Origin: Pirellulales bacterium
GTDB taxonomy: Bacteria; Planctomycetota; Planctomycetia; Pirellulales; PALSA-1355
Direction of reading: 5' to 3'
Assembly (NCBI GenBank): GCA_022844125.1
Contig: JALHMI010000023.1
Span: forward strand, 1-63,928
DNA length: 63,928 nt
The translations under genes and the position numbers were made by a program. Of the stretch, positions 27,686-37,092 are shown piece by piece. The notes beneath the pieces are model-generated. The model made no database searches, was not told the DNA's origin, and saw only the letters and a list, made by a program, of their open reading frames with translations. Numbering within the stretch: the stretch's first letter is position 1; every line of letters starts with the position of its first letter.

Positions 27686-28458
27686 ACGGAATCCTCCGCG
27701 GATGCGGCCGTAGTCTCCGCTTCCTGGCCGTTCGCCTGAGGAGCTGTAAAGCTAAGGTAGAGGTGCTCGAGTGACGACTCATGCGAAGCGACTCTGGCTC
27801 GCAGCTCGTCGATCGTGCCTAAAAACTGCAATCGTCCCTGATCGACGATACCTACTCGATCGGCGATTTCCTGCGCAATCGAAAGCAGATGAGTCGACAT
27901 GAAGATCGTTTGGCCACCACGGGCTTTCTTTTTCAGCAGGTCTTTAATCACGCGAACGCTGCGCGGATCCAGCCCCACCATTGGTTCGTCGATTACCAAA
28001 ACATGCGGATCATGCAACATCGCCGCGGCAAACGCCACCCGCTGTTTCATGCCGTGCGAGTAGCTTTCCGTCAGATCGTCGACAAACTCGTGCAGCTTGA
28101 AAATGCTGATCTGCTCTTTGATCCGCTCGTCAGCTTCGCGGGAATCGATTCCATACATCTCGGCAATGAATCGCAAAAACTCGTTACCCGACAGCTTGTC
28201 GTAAAGGTAGGGCACATCCGGCACATATCCCAGCAGGCGATTCGCTGCGGTCTGCTGCTGTCCGACGTCGTGTCCGCAGAGTCGAATGGTGCCGGAACTG
28301 GGACGAAGCAGGCCGACTAGCATTTTGATGGTGGTCGTTTTGCCGGCCCCATTGGGGCCTAGAAACGCGAACAACTCACCTCGCGGGATATGGAGGTTGA
28401 GATCATCAACGGCGATCTTCGCGCCGTAGCGGCGGGTGACGTGTTCGATTTCAATCAT
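27682..28458 (-). CDS. ABC transporter ATP-binding protein
   Basis: A 258-residue ATPase. The Walker A motif is GPNGAGKTTTIK, the Q-loop lies in LLGYVPDVPYLYD, the signature YSHGMKQRV replaces the usual LSGGQ with SHGM, as in ABC-2 exporters, and Walker B is VLVIDEPMVGLD, followed by the switch His in STHLL. The last 15 residues are an acidic/alanine tail. It is coupled on both sides by four-base overlaps with the gene before it and the permease after it. Confidence 0.93.
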   Translation of the reverse strand: MIEIEHVTRRYGAKIAVDDLNLHIPRGELFAFLGPNGAGKTTTIKMLVGLLRPSSGTIRLCGHDVGQQQTAANRLLGYVPDVPYLYDKLSGNEFLRFIAEMYGIDSREADERIKEQISIFKLHEFVDDLTESYSHGMKQRVAFAAAMLHDPHVLVIDEPMVGLDPRSVRVIKDLLKKKARGGQTIFMSTHLLSIAQEIADRVGIVDQGRLQFLGTIDELRARVASHESSLEHLYLSFTAPQANGQEAETTAASAEDSV

Positions 28459-29504
28459 CGAGCTTGCAGGACGGGGACCTCTTCTGAATTGTTCGCCGAC
28501 GGCTCCGTGCGATGTTCTTCGGTGACGCTATCTTCGCCGACGGACTCAGTGCTTAGCGCGGCTTGCAGGTCATCGAGCAACATGCGACCCGTTCCGCCCG
28601 CCATCGGTTGTCGCCAATTCTCCGGCAACTTGGCACGCAATTCGGTCGCCAAACGATCGGGTACTCGTTCGAATTGAATCGGTGAGCGAAACATCGCGAC
28701 TTCTTGTCGCAGCACCAAACCGCCTTCGTCGACCCACATTCGTCCACGGACCGCGCTGCTTCCACGCCCGCTGCCCGGATCGCCGCGATAGACCACGAGC
28801 AGCACGGGTGTGCGCGTGCCGTCCCAGCGAATACCCTCTTCAGCTTCGACTGTCGCCTGCAGGACGTCCATCGGACTGTGCGGCGAGCGGAACGGCGTAT
28901 ATAGCGGGACCGTCCAAGTTTGGCCCACGCGTAGATTAGGCATCCGCGATTGCGGTGAAAGCTCGTCATTCATCAATGAGTTGGCGGCGAGCGGCTGGTA
29001 GAGAGTCGCCGAAACATCGCCCGAGCGAACCAGCAGTTTGAGTCGAGACCCGTCGACGGTTCCCTGCAGGCGAATCGCATCCGGTATGCCGGCCAGGCGA
29101 ATGCGAGACTCAAAGTCAGAGAGCCTGCCCAGCGGATCGACAATGATCCAGCTTTGCTTATCCACCTCCATCAGGTCCAAGTCTGAGAACACCGGTTTGA
29201 GCACGGTTGTCAGCCAGCCCGGCGCAAGTTCATCCAGGGGCAACTCTGCCAGGTACACTCGGCTGTAGAATTCGCTGATCCCATCAGGCCGCCGAACGTG
29301 CCAGTTTGCCGCCCAGCCGACTGTGCGGCCGCGCATTCGAATCGCCCAACAGGCGGGTAGATCTTTGTCGCTTTCGGCAGAGATCGAAGTGTAGTTGGGG
29401 GGCTCACCCACGCGGAGCGGCGGCAAAATCTTGGCCGCCACCAGCCAGCCCATTGTGGCCAGCCAGAAGAGGACCACGATGACGTTGAATGCTGGATTTC
29501 CCAT
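28455..29504 (-). CDS. Hypothetical membrane-anchored protein of the ABC operon
   Basis: About 349 residues from the ATG at 29504; the frame is open to 29570. One membrane segment at about residues 5-25 is followed by a soluble extracytoplasmic part with mixed alpha/beta composition. I know no family motif in it. It contains repeated hydrophobic beta-like strands (TPVLLVVYRGDPG, LVLRQEVAMF), which resembles lipid- or lipoprotein-handling folds, but that is only an impression. It is the first gene of the operon and overlaps the ATPase gene by four bases, so it is probably an accessory substrate-binding or assembly factor of the exporter. Confidence 0.72.
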   Translation of the reverse strand: MGNPAFNVIVVLFWLATMGWLVAAKILPPLRVGEPPNYTSISAESDKDLPACWAIRMRGRTVGWAANWHVRRPDGISEFYSRVYLAELPLDELAPGWLTTVLKPVFSDLDLMEVDKQSWIIVDPLGRLSDFESRIRLAGIPDAIRLQGTVDGSRLKLLVRSGDVSATLYQPLAANSLMNDELSPQSRMPNLRVGQTWTVPLYTPFRSPHSPMDVLQATVEAEEGIRWDGTRTPVLLVVYRGDPGSGRGSSAVRGRMWVDEGGLVLRQEVAMFRSPIQFERVPDRLATELRAKLPENWRQPMAGGTGRMLLDDLQAALSTESVGEDSVTEEHRTEPSANNSEEVPVLQAR

Positions 29505-29854
29505 ACAACGGGCGTGCCGGAAAGCAGCGGAGGTGAAGCGTGAAGGATTGACATCACTTAGTTTACCCAATCATTGCCGGGCCGGCGAGCGAGCGGAGTT
29601 GGCCGGTCTGGGCGAACCTGATAGGCAGTGGCCGTGTCATCCTTGCAATTCGCGATGTTGGAGCTCAATGGCCCGCCTAGGGGATTCTGACGGTGTCGTA
29701 AGTCGGCTAGCTAGTTTGTGATTTCTTTCACTATTGGCAAGTTCGTTTAACTGCAGTGCAGCAGCAAAGTGGGGTCAACTTGATTGCTCAAAACCGACAA
29801 ATGGTCTACGATGGTGGAGCCTATCAGCACGGGCAAGGTAATGGAGATGCCACC

Positions 29855-30079
29855 ATGTCGCGAGCGACTTACTTCGTGCAGGAATGCCCCACGTGCGGAC
29901 GCAGTCTACAAATTAATGTTGAGCATCTGGGCAGACAGGTAATGTGCCAGCACTGCCACGGCCGATTTGAAGCCAACCAATCGGCCCCGCAGGAGCCACG
30001 CGGCGCGGACCTGTTACGCCGAGCCGAGCAGCTGCTGGAGTCGACTTCGCTCCACCACCGGCAGCCGCCTGCAGCCTAG
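29855..30079 (+). CDS. Small double-CxxC protein, zinc-ribbon-like
   Basis: A 74-residue protein from the ATG at 29855, which has GGAG eight bases ahead. FVQECPTCGRSLQI and VMCQHCHGRF give two CxxC pairs about 20 residues apart, a small zinc ribbon. The C-terminal tail is helical and charged. Such proteins are frequent in planctomycetes; the function is unknown, probably a nucleic-acid- or protein-binding knob. The stop codon overlaps the aroA stop codon (CTAG, 30076-30079). GTG and ATG starts at 29756 and 29801 are in frame but have no ribosome binding site. Confidence 0.75.
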   Translation: MSRATYFVQECPTCGRSLQINVEHLGRQVMCQHCHGRFEANQSAPQEPRGADLLRRAEQLLESTSLHHRQPPAA

Positions 30080-31365
30080 CGGCGTCGTAATTGGGCTAGG
30101 TCGTCCCAGTAGCCGGGATAAGTCTTTCCCACGCATTCGGGATCGTTGATCACGACGCCGGGCAGCCTAAGACCGACCAGGGCCAGGCTCATTGCCATGC
30201 GATGATCGTCGTACGTATCGATCGCTGCCGGTTGTAGCCTGCCCGGTTTAATATGGAGTCCATCGGCCGACTCGTCGACTTGTGCGCCAAGTTTGCGCAG
30301 CTCGGTCGCCAGAGCTCCGATCCGGTCAGTTTCCTTGTGGCGAATGTGCCCCACGTTCCGAATCGTTGTCGGTCCATTCGCAAACAGCGCGACGGCGCCC
30401 AGCGTTTGCACGGTGTCGCTGATCGCGTTCATATCGACGTCGACTCCGTTCAGAGCCCCGCCCTCGACGGTGGTTCCAGCATTATCGGATGTTACACGAC
30501 ATCCCATCCGGGCGAGGACGCCGCAGAAAGCGACGTCGCCTTGCAAGCTTGCCGGTCCAAGGCCTTCCACGCGAACTCGGCCGCCGGTGATCGCCGCGGC
30601 AGCCCAGAAATAGCTGGCCGCCGAAGCATCCGGTTCGATGGCATACTCTTGACCGCGATAGCCAGATGTTGCAATCCGAAACTTCTTGAAATCGGGAGTG
30701 TGTTCCACGACTGCGCCAAATGATCGCATCACCGCCAGCGTCATGGTTACGTAAGGGACCGACACGAGCGGACCAGCGATGTCGATCACAAGTGGCTCGC
30801 TGCAGTCGACCCCGGCACACGGCGCGGCCAACAATACCGCACTGAGGAACTGGCTGGAGATGTCTCCTCGAACTGTCGTTTGGCGAATCGTTAAACCATC
30901 GGCATGCACAATGACCGGCGGACAGCCTGCCCCCAATTCGCTTTCCGCGCGAACGCCGAGTATGGTTAGCGCATCGAGCAGATCTTGAATTGGCCGCTGG
31001 TGCATACGTTTGGTGCCATGCAAGCGGAAGCGGCCATGCGCCAATGCAACCAGCGCCGTCAGGAAGCGGACGCTTGTGCCGCTGTTAGCAATGTAGAGAT
31101 CGGCGCTTTCGGCCGGGATATTGCCGTTGCAGCCGGTGACTTGCACCTCATGGGCCTGATGATCCGCCTGCAGCTCGATGCCGAGCGCCGTGAGCGCATC
31201 GAGCATCACCCGCGTGTCTTCGCTATCGAGCACGCCGGTGAGCGATGATTTGCCGTGCGCCAGGGCAGCACACACCAGCGCACGATTGGTGAGACTCTTA
31301 GAGCCCGGCGGGCGAACGCTTGCGTCAGGCGTAGCGGCAAGGGGCTCGATTTCGATACTCGACAT
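30076..31365 (-). CDS. aroA: 3-phosphoshikimate 1-carboxyvinyltransferase (EPSP synthase)
   Basis: A 429-residue enzyme of the shikimate pathway, joining PEP to shikimate 3-phosphate. PPGSKSLTNRA (19-29) is the substrate-binding N-terminus, NSGTSVRFL is the PEP-binding loop, and DTYDDHRMAMSLALVGL near the C-terminus carries the catalytic acid region. Length and motif order are normal. It is a single gene here, away from the other aromatic genes apart from tyrA in this window. Confidence 0.96.
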   Translation of the reverse strand: MSSIEIEPLAATPDASVRPPGSKSLTNRALVCAALAHGKSSLTGVLDSEDTRVMLDALTALGIELQADHQAHEVQVTGCNGNIPAESADLYIANSGTSVRFLTALVALAHGRFRLHGTKRMHQRPIQDLLDALTILGVRAESELGAGCPPVIVHADGLTIRQTTVRGDISSQFLSAVLLAAPCAGVDCSEPLVIDIAGPLVSVPYVTMTLAVMRSFGAVVEHTPDFKKFRIATSGYRGQEYAIEPDASAASYFWAAAAITGGRVRVEGLGPASLQGDVAFCGVLARMGCRVTSDNAGTTVEGGALNGVDVDMNAISDTVQTLGAVALFANGPTTIRNVGHIRHKETDRIGALATELRKLGAQVDESADGLHIKPGRLQPAAIDTYDDHRMAMSLALVGLRLPGVVINDPECVGKTYPGYWDDLAQLRRR

Positions 31366-31412
31366 GAATGTCAGACCAGACTTCGCTGCGCCCGAGGCAG
31401 TTCAAAAGGGAG

Positions 31413-32651
31413 TTACTCGGCGGCGATCTTCCATAGGTGGGCGTCGCTGCGAATGTAAATAGCTCCATCCGCAACGGCAGGCGAACTCTGTATCTCGCCG
31501 TCAAGTTGTCCGCCACCAGCCAGTTCCCCCTTGCTGCCGTCGGTTGCGATCGCGACTACCAATCCCTTACCGGCCTTGTTAAAGGCGTACATCTTGTCGC
31601 CGACGATGATCGGTGTTCCCCAGAACTCGCCTTCGAGCCGCACTCGCCAGATGGGCTTGCCGTCCGCGGTCGTCGCACAGTTAAGCACGCCCGCGCGATT
31701 GACAATGTACAACCGCTCTCCATCAACGATCGTGCTGGCTGCGCCCGGCTGCAGGTTCTGAGCGTTCCACAGCGTCTCGGGTTCCGGCTTGTCCCCCGGC
31801 TTTAGGGCCGTGAGGCCTTTGGAAGCAACGTAAACTGTGTTGCCAACTGACGTTGGTGACGAGATTGCATCACACGCGACTTCATAGTCCCAAACCTGCT
31901 GGCCGTCGCTTGTGCGATGCGCCGAAAGCCGCTTGGGCGATTGCAGCAATACGATCTCCGCGTTGCCGGACATTTCCACCGGGGAAGCCCAACTGGCCTC
32001 GCGGGGCCGCGCGACCTTCCAGCGAGGTTCCCCTGTGATTTTGTCGATGCCTGTACCGAACGAATCGCCCTGACATTCCACCTGAGCCACCAGCACGTCG
32101 CCAACGACGACGGGCGAACTCGACATGCCCACGTCGTTGCCAGCAGCGGGATAGTCGTGAGCGAGGCCGCGGAACCACTTCAGGTTGCCATTCAGATCGA
32201 GGCATGCCAGATCGTTGGATGAGTAGAACGCGAAGATTAGCTGTCCGTCACTGGCAGGTGTCGGAGCAGCGTTCGCGCTGCTGGGATGGCTCAACGTACG
32301 TCCCGTCGCCCAGAACTGACGTTCCCAAAGTTGGCGACCATCCGCGACATCAAAACACAAGACATGCAGCCGGTCCTGATTGACGCCACTCGAGGCCGTA
32401 ACAATCACCTTGCCGCCGACCACGATCGGACTCGAAGGCCCCTTGCCCGGCAGCTTTACCTTCCACGCGATGTTTTTGCCATCGGCATCGGACCATTCGC
32501 TGGGCGGCTGTTTGCCCCGGGCGACACTATTGGATTGTGCTCCGCGAAACTGCGGCCAGTCTTCGGCCTGCAATGAACTCACGGCAACGCCACACACAAT
32601 CAGCAACGTGGCAAATGCCATCATTCGATGAATCACGAGGGAATGCTCCAT
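31413..32651 (-). CDS. Exported PQQ-repeat beta-propeller protein
   Basis: A 412-residue protein. A signal peptide of about 29 residues ends in SLQA. Repeats of about 40-50 residues follow with GGKVIVTAS, DGRQLWERQF, VGDVLVAQV, TGEPRWKVARP and SDGQQVWDYEV, the W-motif blades of a seven- or eight-bladed propeller like the PQQ-binding beta-repeat proteins (BamB-like). Planctomycete members are often annotated as outer membrane protein assembly-like, but the role is not proven. A second secreted gene lies upstream on the same strand, 16 bases away. Confidence 0.85.
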   Translation of the reverse strand: MEHSLVIHRMMAFATLLIVCGVAVSSLQAEDWPQFRGAQSNSVARGKQPPSEWSDADGKNIAWKVKLPGKGPSSPIVVGGKVIVTASSGVNQDRLHVLCFDVADGRQLWERQFWATGRTLSHPSSANAAPTPASDGQLIFAFYSSNDLACLDLNGNLKWFRGLAHDYPAAGNDVGMSSSPVVVGDVLVAQVECQGDSFGTGIDKITGEPRWKVARPREASWASPVEMSGNAEIVLLQSPKRLSAHRTSDGQQVWDYEVACDAISSPTSVGNTVYVASKGLTALKPGDKPEPETLWNAQNLQPGAASTIVDGERLYIVNRAGVLNCATTADGKPIWRVRLEGEFWGTPIIVGDKMYAFNKAGKGLVVAIATDGSKGELAGGGQLDGEIQSSPAVADGAIYIRSDAHLWKIAAE

Positions 32652-32667
32652 TCATACGAGGTTTAAA

Positions 32668-33861
32668 CTAGCTGGCGTCGGCCGCGGCCGTGGCTTCCAC
32701 TTTTTTGGGCCTGGGATTGGCCGGTTCGCGATCCTTGGCCAAAATCGCCTTGCCGGACGAATCGCAGACGCGGAGCTGAAAGACCCAATTCTGGGCCCAA
32801 TCGACCGTTTGCTCATCCTGGCAGATTTTGACCAGGATGACGTTCTTGCCCTTTTTCAGAGTGCCGCGGCCAACGTACTGATCGATTGCCGAATTCGCAT
32901 GATAAGCTTCCGCTTCGGAAAGCTTCGCGCCGTTGAGCCACACCTTGTTGGCATTCTCCGAACCGATGCGCAGTTCCACAGGCCGTTCGTGGTCGCTTTC
33001 GAACACAGCCAGCGCATAGCCCGCCACACCCATGTGTTTGCCCAGGGCCTTGTTCAGGTCGACTTCGCCATATTCGTGGTCGGTGTGGTGCTGCTTCCAA
33101 CTCACGGTGCCCGCTGAGCCTTCGTAGCTAGCCGCGAGGTCGATCTGTTCCTCTGGAGGATAGATCGCATGGAACCCTTTACCGGCACGATTATCGAACG
33201 GACCGATTAGTTGCCAGTCAACAACGAAACCGTAGTGATGCTGCAGGTCGACCGGTGCATCAAGAGCCGCCAGCGCCTCGGTGATGGCTTTGACCTGGTC
33301 CAAATCGCGGGCTGCAACGAGTGCCTCGCGATAGGTTGCCTTAGCCTGTTCTTTCTCGTTGGCTTTTGCACTCGATTCGGCCGCCGTAACGAGACGTGTC
33401 ACTGCTTCTCGGCGAAGTTCCAGGCTGGGGTCGTTTAGCATGCCTGGTATCAGTCGCTCCGGTGCCCCCTTGTCGACGCGGGCAATCCATTCGTATGCCA
33501 GCCGGCGAGCCTTGGGATTGTGGTTCCTGTGGGCCAGGAATTTTTCTAAACGGTCGACGGGGAGTTTGCCCGTCTGCTGGACTTGCTTTTCAGCCACGGC
33601 GTCTACCGCAGCACGCAGCCAGTTCTCGGCCAGCGGTCCGGCGCCGTCCATGCCAGCCAGAATCGTCGGGAGGGATTCGGCATCCGCTTGTTCCACGAGC
33701 TGTCCCCAAGCGTAGCTCGCCTCACGATGTCCTACGCCCTCCGGCTGCACCCTGCGGAGCGATTGAACGTAAGTATCCAACTCAGCGCCCTGGGCACTCA
33801 GGCGACCCGAAATCGCGGCCGCGAACAGGGCGGCCAGGCAGATGGAATGCAGCGTTCGCAT
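32668..33861 (-). CDS. Hypothetical secreted protein, helical N-half and beta C-half
   Basis: A 397-residue protein with a signal peptide (cleavage near SAQG). Residues about 35-205 look like HEAT-type helical pairs. Residues about 210-380 form a beta-rich part (WQLIGPFDNRAGKG, ELRIGSENANKVWLNGAKLSE, GKNVILVKICQ) like the sugar-binding or PA14-like sandwich domains of planctomycete enzymes. No catalytic residues are evident. It is in one operon with the PQQ-repeat protein, so both probably act together in the envelope. Confidence 0.72.
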   Translation of the reverse strand: MRTLHSICLAALFAAAISGRLSAQGAELDTYVQSLRRVQPEGVGHREASYAWGQLVEQADAESLPTILAGMDGAGPLAENWLRAAVDAVAEKQVQQTGKLPVDRLEKFLAHRNHNPKARRLAYEWIARVDKGAPERLIPGMLNDPSLELRREAVTRLVTAAESSAKANEKEQAKATYREALVAARDLDQVKAITEALAALDAPVDLQHHYGFVVDWQLIGPFDNRAGKGFHAIYPPEEQIDLAASYEGSAGTVSWKQHHTDHEYGEVDLNKALGKHMGVAGYALAVFESDHERPVELRIGSENANKVWLNGAKLSEAEAYHANSAIDQYVGRGTLKKGKNVILVKICQDEQTVDWAQNWVFQLRVCDSSGKAILAKDREPANPRPKKVEATAAADAS

Positions 33862-34025
33862 ATTCGTTGGACTCTCGGCGTCGAGGGCTAAACATTGAGG
33901 CCAATTGTACCCGAACGGGTTGCCCCGCGAAACTTTGAAAACAGGCCACTCGGTTGTCCGGCGTAGTGCGGCATCTGGCCACGGACTAGAATAGACTGCT
34001 GGTCCGATAACGCCGAGAAGTGAAC

Positions 34026-36287
34026 ATGAAAAAGGTCAATCGGGGCGGCGGCTGGCCGGCCGTCTGGTACACGTGGAGCAAAGCCCGGGAAGTGGGCGGC
34101 ATTGTCAAACTTTGGAAGGCGATGCGGAGCAAGAATGCTTGCAAAACGTGTGCGCTTGGGATGGGTGGGCAGGATGGTGGCATGGTCAACGAGGCCGGCC
34201 ACTTTCCGGAGGTCTGCAAGAAGTCCCTCCAGGCCATGGCATCCGACATGCAAGGAGCGATTCGTGGGGACCTGTTCTCCACCTACTCACTCCCCCAAAT
34301 GCAGGCCTTCACGCCGCGCGAGCTTGAGTATTGCGGACGGTTGACCGCGCCGGTGATACGCGAAGCCGGCAGCCAGTACTACCGTCCGATCGGCTGGGAC
34401 GATGCGCTAGGACGTATCGCCGCGAAGCTTAAGCAACTCCCGCCAAACGAGACATTCTGGTACGCCAGCGGCCGCAGCTCAAACGAAGCCGGGTTCCTGC
34501 TGCAGTTGTTGGTTCGCATGTACGGAACCAACAATGTCAACAACTGCAGCTACTACTGCCATCAGGCGAGCGGAGTCGGTCTTGGTTCGTCGGTAGGCGT
34601 GGGAACCGCTACGGTCACGCTGGAGGACGTTGAGCTGGCCGATCTCGTGTTTGTCATCGGCGGAAATCCAGCCAGCAATCATCCGCGACTGATGCGCACC
34701 CTGATGCAAGTCCGCCGCAACGGCGGTGAAGTGATTGTGATCAACCCGGTGGTGGAGACGGGAATGGTCAATTTCAGCGTGCCGAGCGATGTCCGCAGCT
34801 TGCTGTTGGGGTCACCCATCGCGAGCTTGTACGTCCAGCCGCACATCGGCGGCGACTTGGCGCTCCTCGCAGGCATTGCTAAGCGGATCGAAGAGGTCGG
34901 CGCCGCGGACGAGCAGTTTGCAAGCACCCACTGCGAGGGCTGGGACGAATACCGCTCTTTCCTGCACTCGCTGGATTGGAACGATATCACGAGTCGATCG
35001 GGCGTTGATCTGCGGACGATCGACGAGATCGCCAAGCGATACTTTGCCGCCAAGAGCGCTGTGTTCAGTTGGACGATGGGAATCACCCATCATCTGCATG
35101 GCGTGCAGAATGTGCAGGCGATCGCCAATCTGGCGCTGTTGCGCGGGATGGTCGGTAAGCCACATTCCGGCCTCTTGCCGATTCGCGGGCACTCAAACGT
35201 CCAAGGCATGGGCTCGCTTGGCGTTACTCCCGCGTTGAAGGACGCCGTGCTCCGACGGCTCGAAAGTCATTTCGGCGTGCAGCTTCCGACCGAGCCGGGG
35301 CTCGACACGATGGCCTGCATGCAGGCCGCGGACGAAGGGCGGCTCAAGTTCGGCTTCTGCTTGGGCGGTAACTTGTACGGCTCGAACCCCGATGCCAACT
35401 ATGCTCGTGAAGCCCTCGGCAAGCTCGACATGCTGGTCTACCTGAGCACGACGCTCAACACGGGGCACGCTCACGGACTGGCGGCAGGTGATACGATGGT
35501 ACTCCCCGTCCTCGCACGCGATGAGGAGCCGCAGCCCACGACGCAAGAGTCCATGTTCAGCTACATTCGCTATAGCGACGGCGGTCCGCGGCGCCACGAA
35601 GGCCCGCGGAGCGAGGTTGAATTAATTGCCGAGATCGGCCGGCGTGTCTTGGGTAATCGGCAAAGTCCCATCGATTGGCAGCGGCTGGCCAATCACGGTG
35701 AGATTCGCGAGGCAATCGGCGCCATCATTCCCGGTTGGGAAGAGATCAGCGATATGGACCGCACGAAGGCGGAGTTCCATATTGCAGGTCGCCGGTTGAG
35801 TACACCGACCTTTCCGACAACGACGGGCAAGGCCCGGCTCCACGTCCACGAACTTCCTGATTCGCGCCTCGCTGATGGCGAGCTGCGGCTGATGACCGTC
35901 CGCAGCGAAGGGCAGTTCAATACCGTGGTTTATGAGGACTATGATCTTTATCGCGGCCAGGATCGTCGCGACATCGTGCTGATGCATCCTGACGACCTTG
36001 CCGAACGTGGGCTGGCAGCCGATCAACCGGTCACAATTGCAAGCCAGGTGGGGGCGATGCGGGCGATCGTCAGGCCGTACGCGAAGATCAGGCCGGGCAA
36101 CGTATTGATGTACTATCCCGAGGCCAACGTGCTCGTGCCTCGCGATGTCGATCCGGCTTCCCGGACGCCCGCCTTCAAGAATGTGGCCGTCACCATCGAG
36201 CCCGCCGTTGGAACTCCAAATTGTTTGCAAATCGCCCCCGAGTTCGCGGCCGAAGGCTCTTCGAAAGCTCAAATGCGCTCATGCTAG
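34026..36287 (+). CDS. FdhF/YdeP-family molybdopterin oxidoreductase
   Basis: A 753-residue protein. It starts with ACKTCALGMGG (Cys39, Cys42) and EVCKKS (Cys64), a short form of the YdeP-like N-terminus. YYCHQASGVGLG (about 177-188) and GGNPASNHPR belong to the molybdopterin domain. GNLYGSNPDANY and the C-terminal DDLAERGLAADQPVTI/YPEANVLVP parts form the MopB and C-terminal domains. E. coli YdeP helps acid resistance, but the reaction is not known. I chose the ATG two codons into the frame. No partner ferredoxin or membrane subunit is next to it. Confidence 0.88.
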   Translation: MKKVNRGGGWPAVWYTWSKAREVGGIVKLWKAMRSKNACKTCALGMGGQDGGMVNEAGHFPEVCKKSLQAMASDMQGAIRGDLFSTYSLPQMQAFTPRELEYCGRLTAPVIREAGSQYYRPIGWDDALGRIAAKLKQLPPNETFWYASGRSSNEAGFLLQLLVRMYGTNNVNNCSYYCHQASGVGLGSSVGVGTATVTLEDVELADLVFVIGGNPASNHPRLMRTLMQVRRNGGEVIVINPVVETGMVNFSVPSDVRSLLLGSPIASLYVQPHIGGDLALLAGIAKRIEEVGAADEQFASTHCEGWDEYRSFLHSLDWNDITSRSGVDLRTIDEIAKRYFAAKSAVFSWTMGITHHLHGVQNVQAIANLALLRGMVGKPHSGLLPIRGHSNVQGMGSLGVTPALKDAVLRRLESHFGVQLPTEPGLDTMACMQAADEGRLKFGFCLGGNLYGSNPDANYAREALGKLDMLVYLSTTLNTGHAHGLAAGDTMVLPVLARDEEPQPTTQESMFSYIRYSDGGPRRHEGPRSEVELIAEIGRRVLGNRQSPIDWQRLANHGEIREAIGAIIPGWEEISDMDRTKAEFHIAGRRLSTPTFPTTTGKARLHVHELPDSRLADGELRLMTVRSEGQFNTVVYEDYDLYRGQDRRDIVLMHPDDLAERGLAADQPVTIASQVGAMRAIVRPYAKIRPGNVLMYYPEANVLVPRDVDPASRTPAFKNVAVTIEPAVGTPNCLQIAPEFAAEGSSKAQMRSC

Positions 36288-36403
36288 AGCGTATGATTTT
36301 GACTCAGGCTGCAGGGTGCGCAGTTGACCCCCCAAAAAGTCAGGAAATTCACAAGCACCGATCTGTTCAGGGGGGGGTAATCAGGTAAGATGACGCACGC
36401 TCC

Positions 36404-36446
36404 AAGCCCTTGGAGCCGCTTGCAGCCAGGTCCACAGCTGGCGGCT
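36404..36446 (+). promoter_or_regulatory. Structured leader of the cold-shock gene
   Basis: Upstream of the cold-shock ORF are CCAAGCCCTTGG (stem of five) and AGCCGC (36414-36419) pairing with GCGGCT (36441-36446) around an inner CAGC/GCTG. Together these give a possible stem-loop in a long leader that ends about 40 bases before the start codon. Cold-shock genes often carry long, folded leaders that change with temperature; the link here is inference only. Confidence 0.4.
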
Positions 36447-36485
36447 CGCGTCGCGCTCGTGTTGTGTGGAGGGAGAGCTATCGCT

Positions 36486-36698
36486 ATGGCGTCGGGTAAG
36501 ATCAAAAAGCTGGTGCAGGAGAAGGGGTTCGGTTTCATTCAGTCGGAGAACGGACAGGACGTGTTCTTCCATCATTCGACCGTGGCCGACCATGGTTTCG
36601 ACAACCTGTCCGAAGGGCAGAAGGTCGAATACACCGTTGACGACGCTCAGTCGAAGTCGGGCAAGGGACCGCGGGCCGCGTCCGTGGTACCCGCCTGA
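36486..36698 (+). CDS. Cold-shock domain protein
   Basis: A 70-residue single cold-shock domain. GFGFIQSENGQDVFFHHSTV contains both RNP-like motifs (here GFGFI and VFFHH); the protein binds single-stranded RNA or DNA. The ATG at 36486 has GGAGGGAG about 13 bases upstream. The C-terminal KGPRAASVVPA is typical. The frame continues upstream to 36390 without similarity. It is followed by a clear terminator. Confidence 0.95.
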   Translation: MASGKIKKLVQEKGFGFIQSENGQDVFFHHSTVADHGFDNLSEGQKVEYTVDDAQSKSGKGPRAASVVPA

Positions 36699-36749
36699 AT
36701 CGCGCAGCATCCCCCAGGGTTAAGCGCACACAAGAAACTGCACCGAACG

Positions 36750-36790
36750 AGCGAGCCGGGCGACGAATCGTCCGGCTCGCTTTATTTTTT
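36750..36790 (+). terminator. Intrinsic terminator of the cold-shock gene
   Basis: Stem AGCGAGCCGG / CCGGCTCGCT (10 base pairs) with a 12-base loop, followed by TTATTTTTT. It lies about 50 bases past the cold-shock stop codon. Confidence 0.9.
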
Positions 36791-36819
36791 GGGCGGACTG
36801 TCGTGCGATCGCGTTCGGT

Positions 36820-37092
36820 TCACTCCGCCGTCGTTGGGTCGATCATCGTGCGAACCTCGGAAATTCGGTTCGCTGGGAACCCACCCTGGCGGGCGTGCTC
36901 CTCGATCGACGCCTTATTCGGGGCGATGTAAACGCAGTAAATCTTGTCGTCGGTGACATAGCTCTGGACCCATTGAACTTGCGGTCCGAGCTTGCGGAGT
37001 ACGCCGCATGACGTCTGTGATGCCGCCTGCAATTCAGCCGGCGACAAGGAGCCGGCGCCCGGCATTTCTCGCTCAATAACATATTTGGGCAT
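36820..37092 (-). CDS. DUF4242 (nickel-binding-protein-like) small protein
   Basis: A 90-residue protein. MPKYVIEREMPGAG, ASQTSCGVLRKLGP, YVTDDKIYCVYIAP and EEHARQGGFPANRI follow the DUF4242 pattern closely. The family has a ferredoxin-like alpha/beta fold; family members are sometimes called nickel-binding, but the role is not established. The chosen start is the ATG at 37092; the longer frame to 37296 overlaps the promoter of the next gene. It stands alone, convergent with the cold-shock gene and divergent from the sialidase gene. Confidence 0.85.
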   Translation of the reverse strand: MPKYVIEREMPGAGSLSPAELQAASQTSCGVLRKLGPQVQWVQSYVTDDKIYCVYIAPNKASIEEHARQGGFPANRISEVRTMIDPTTAE

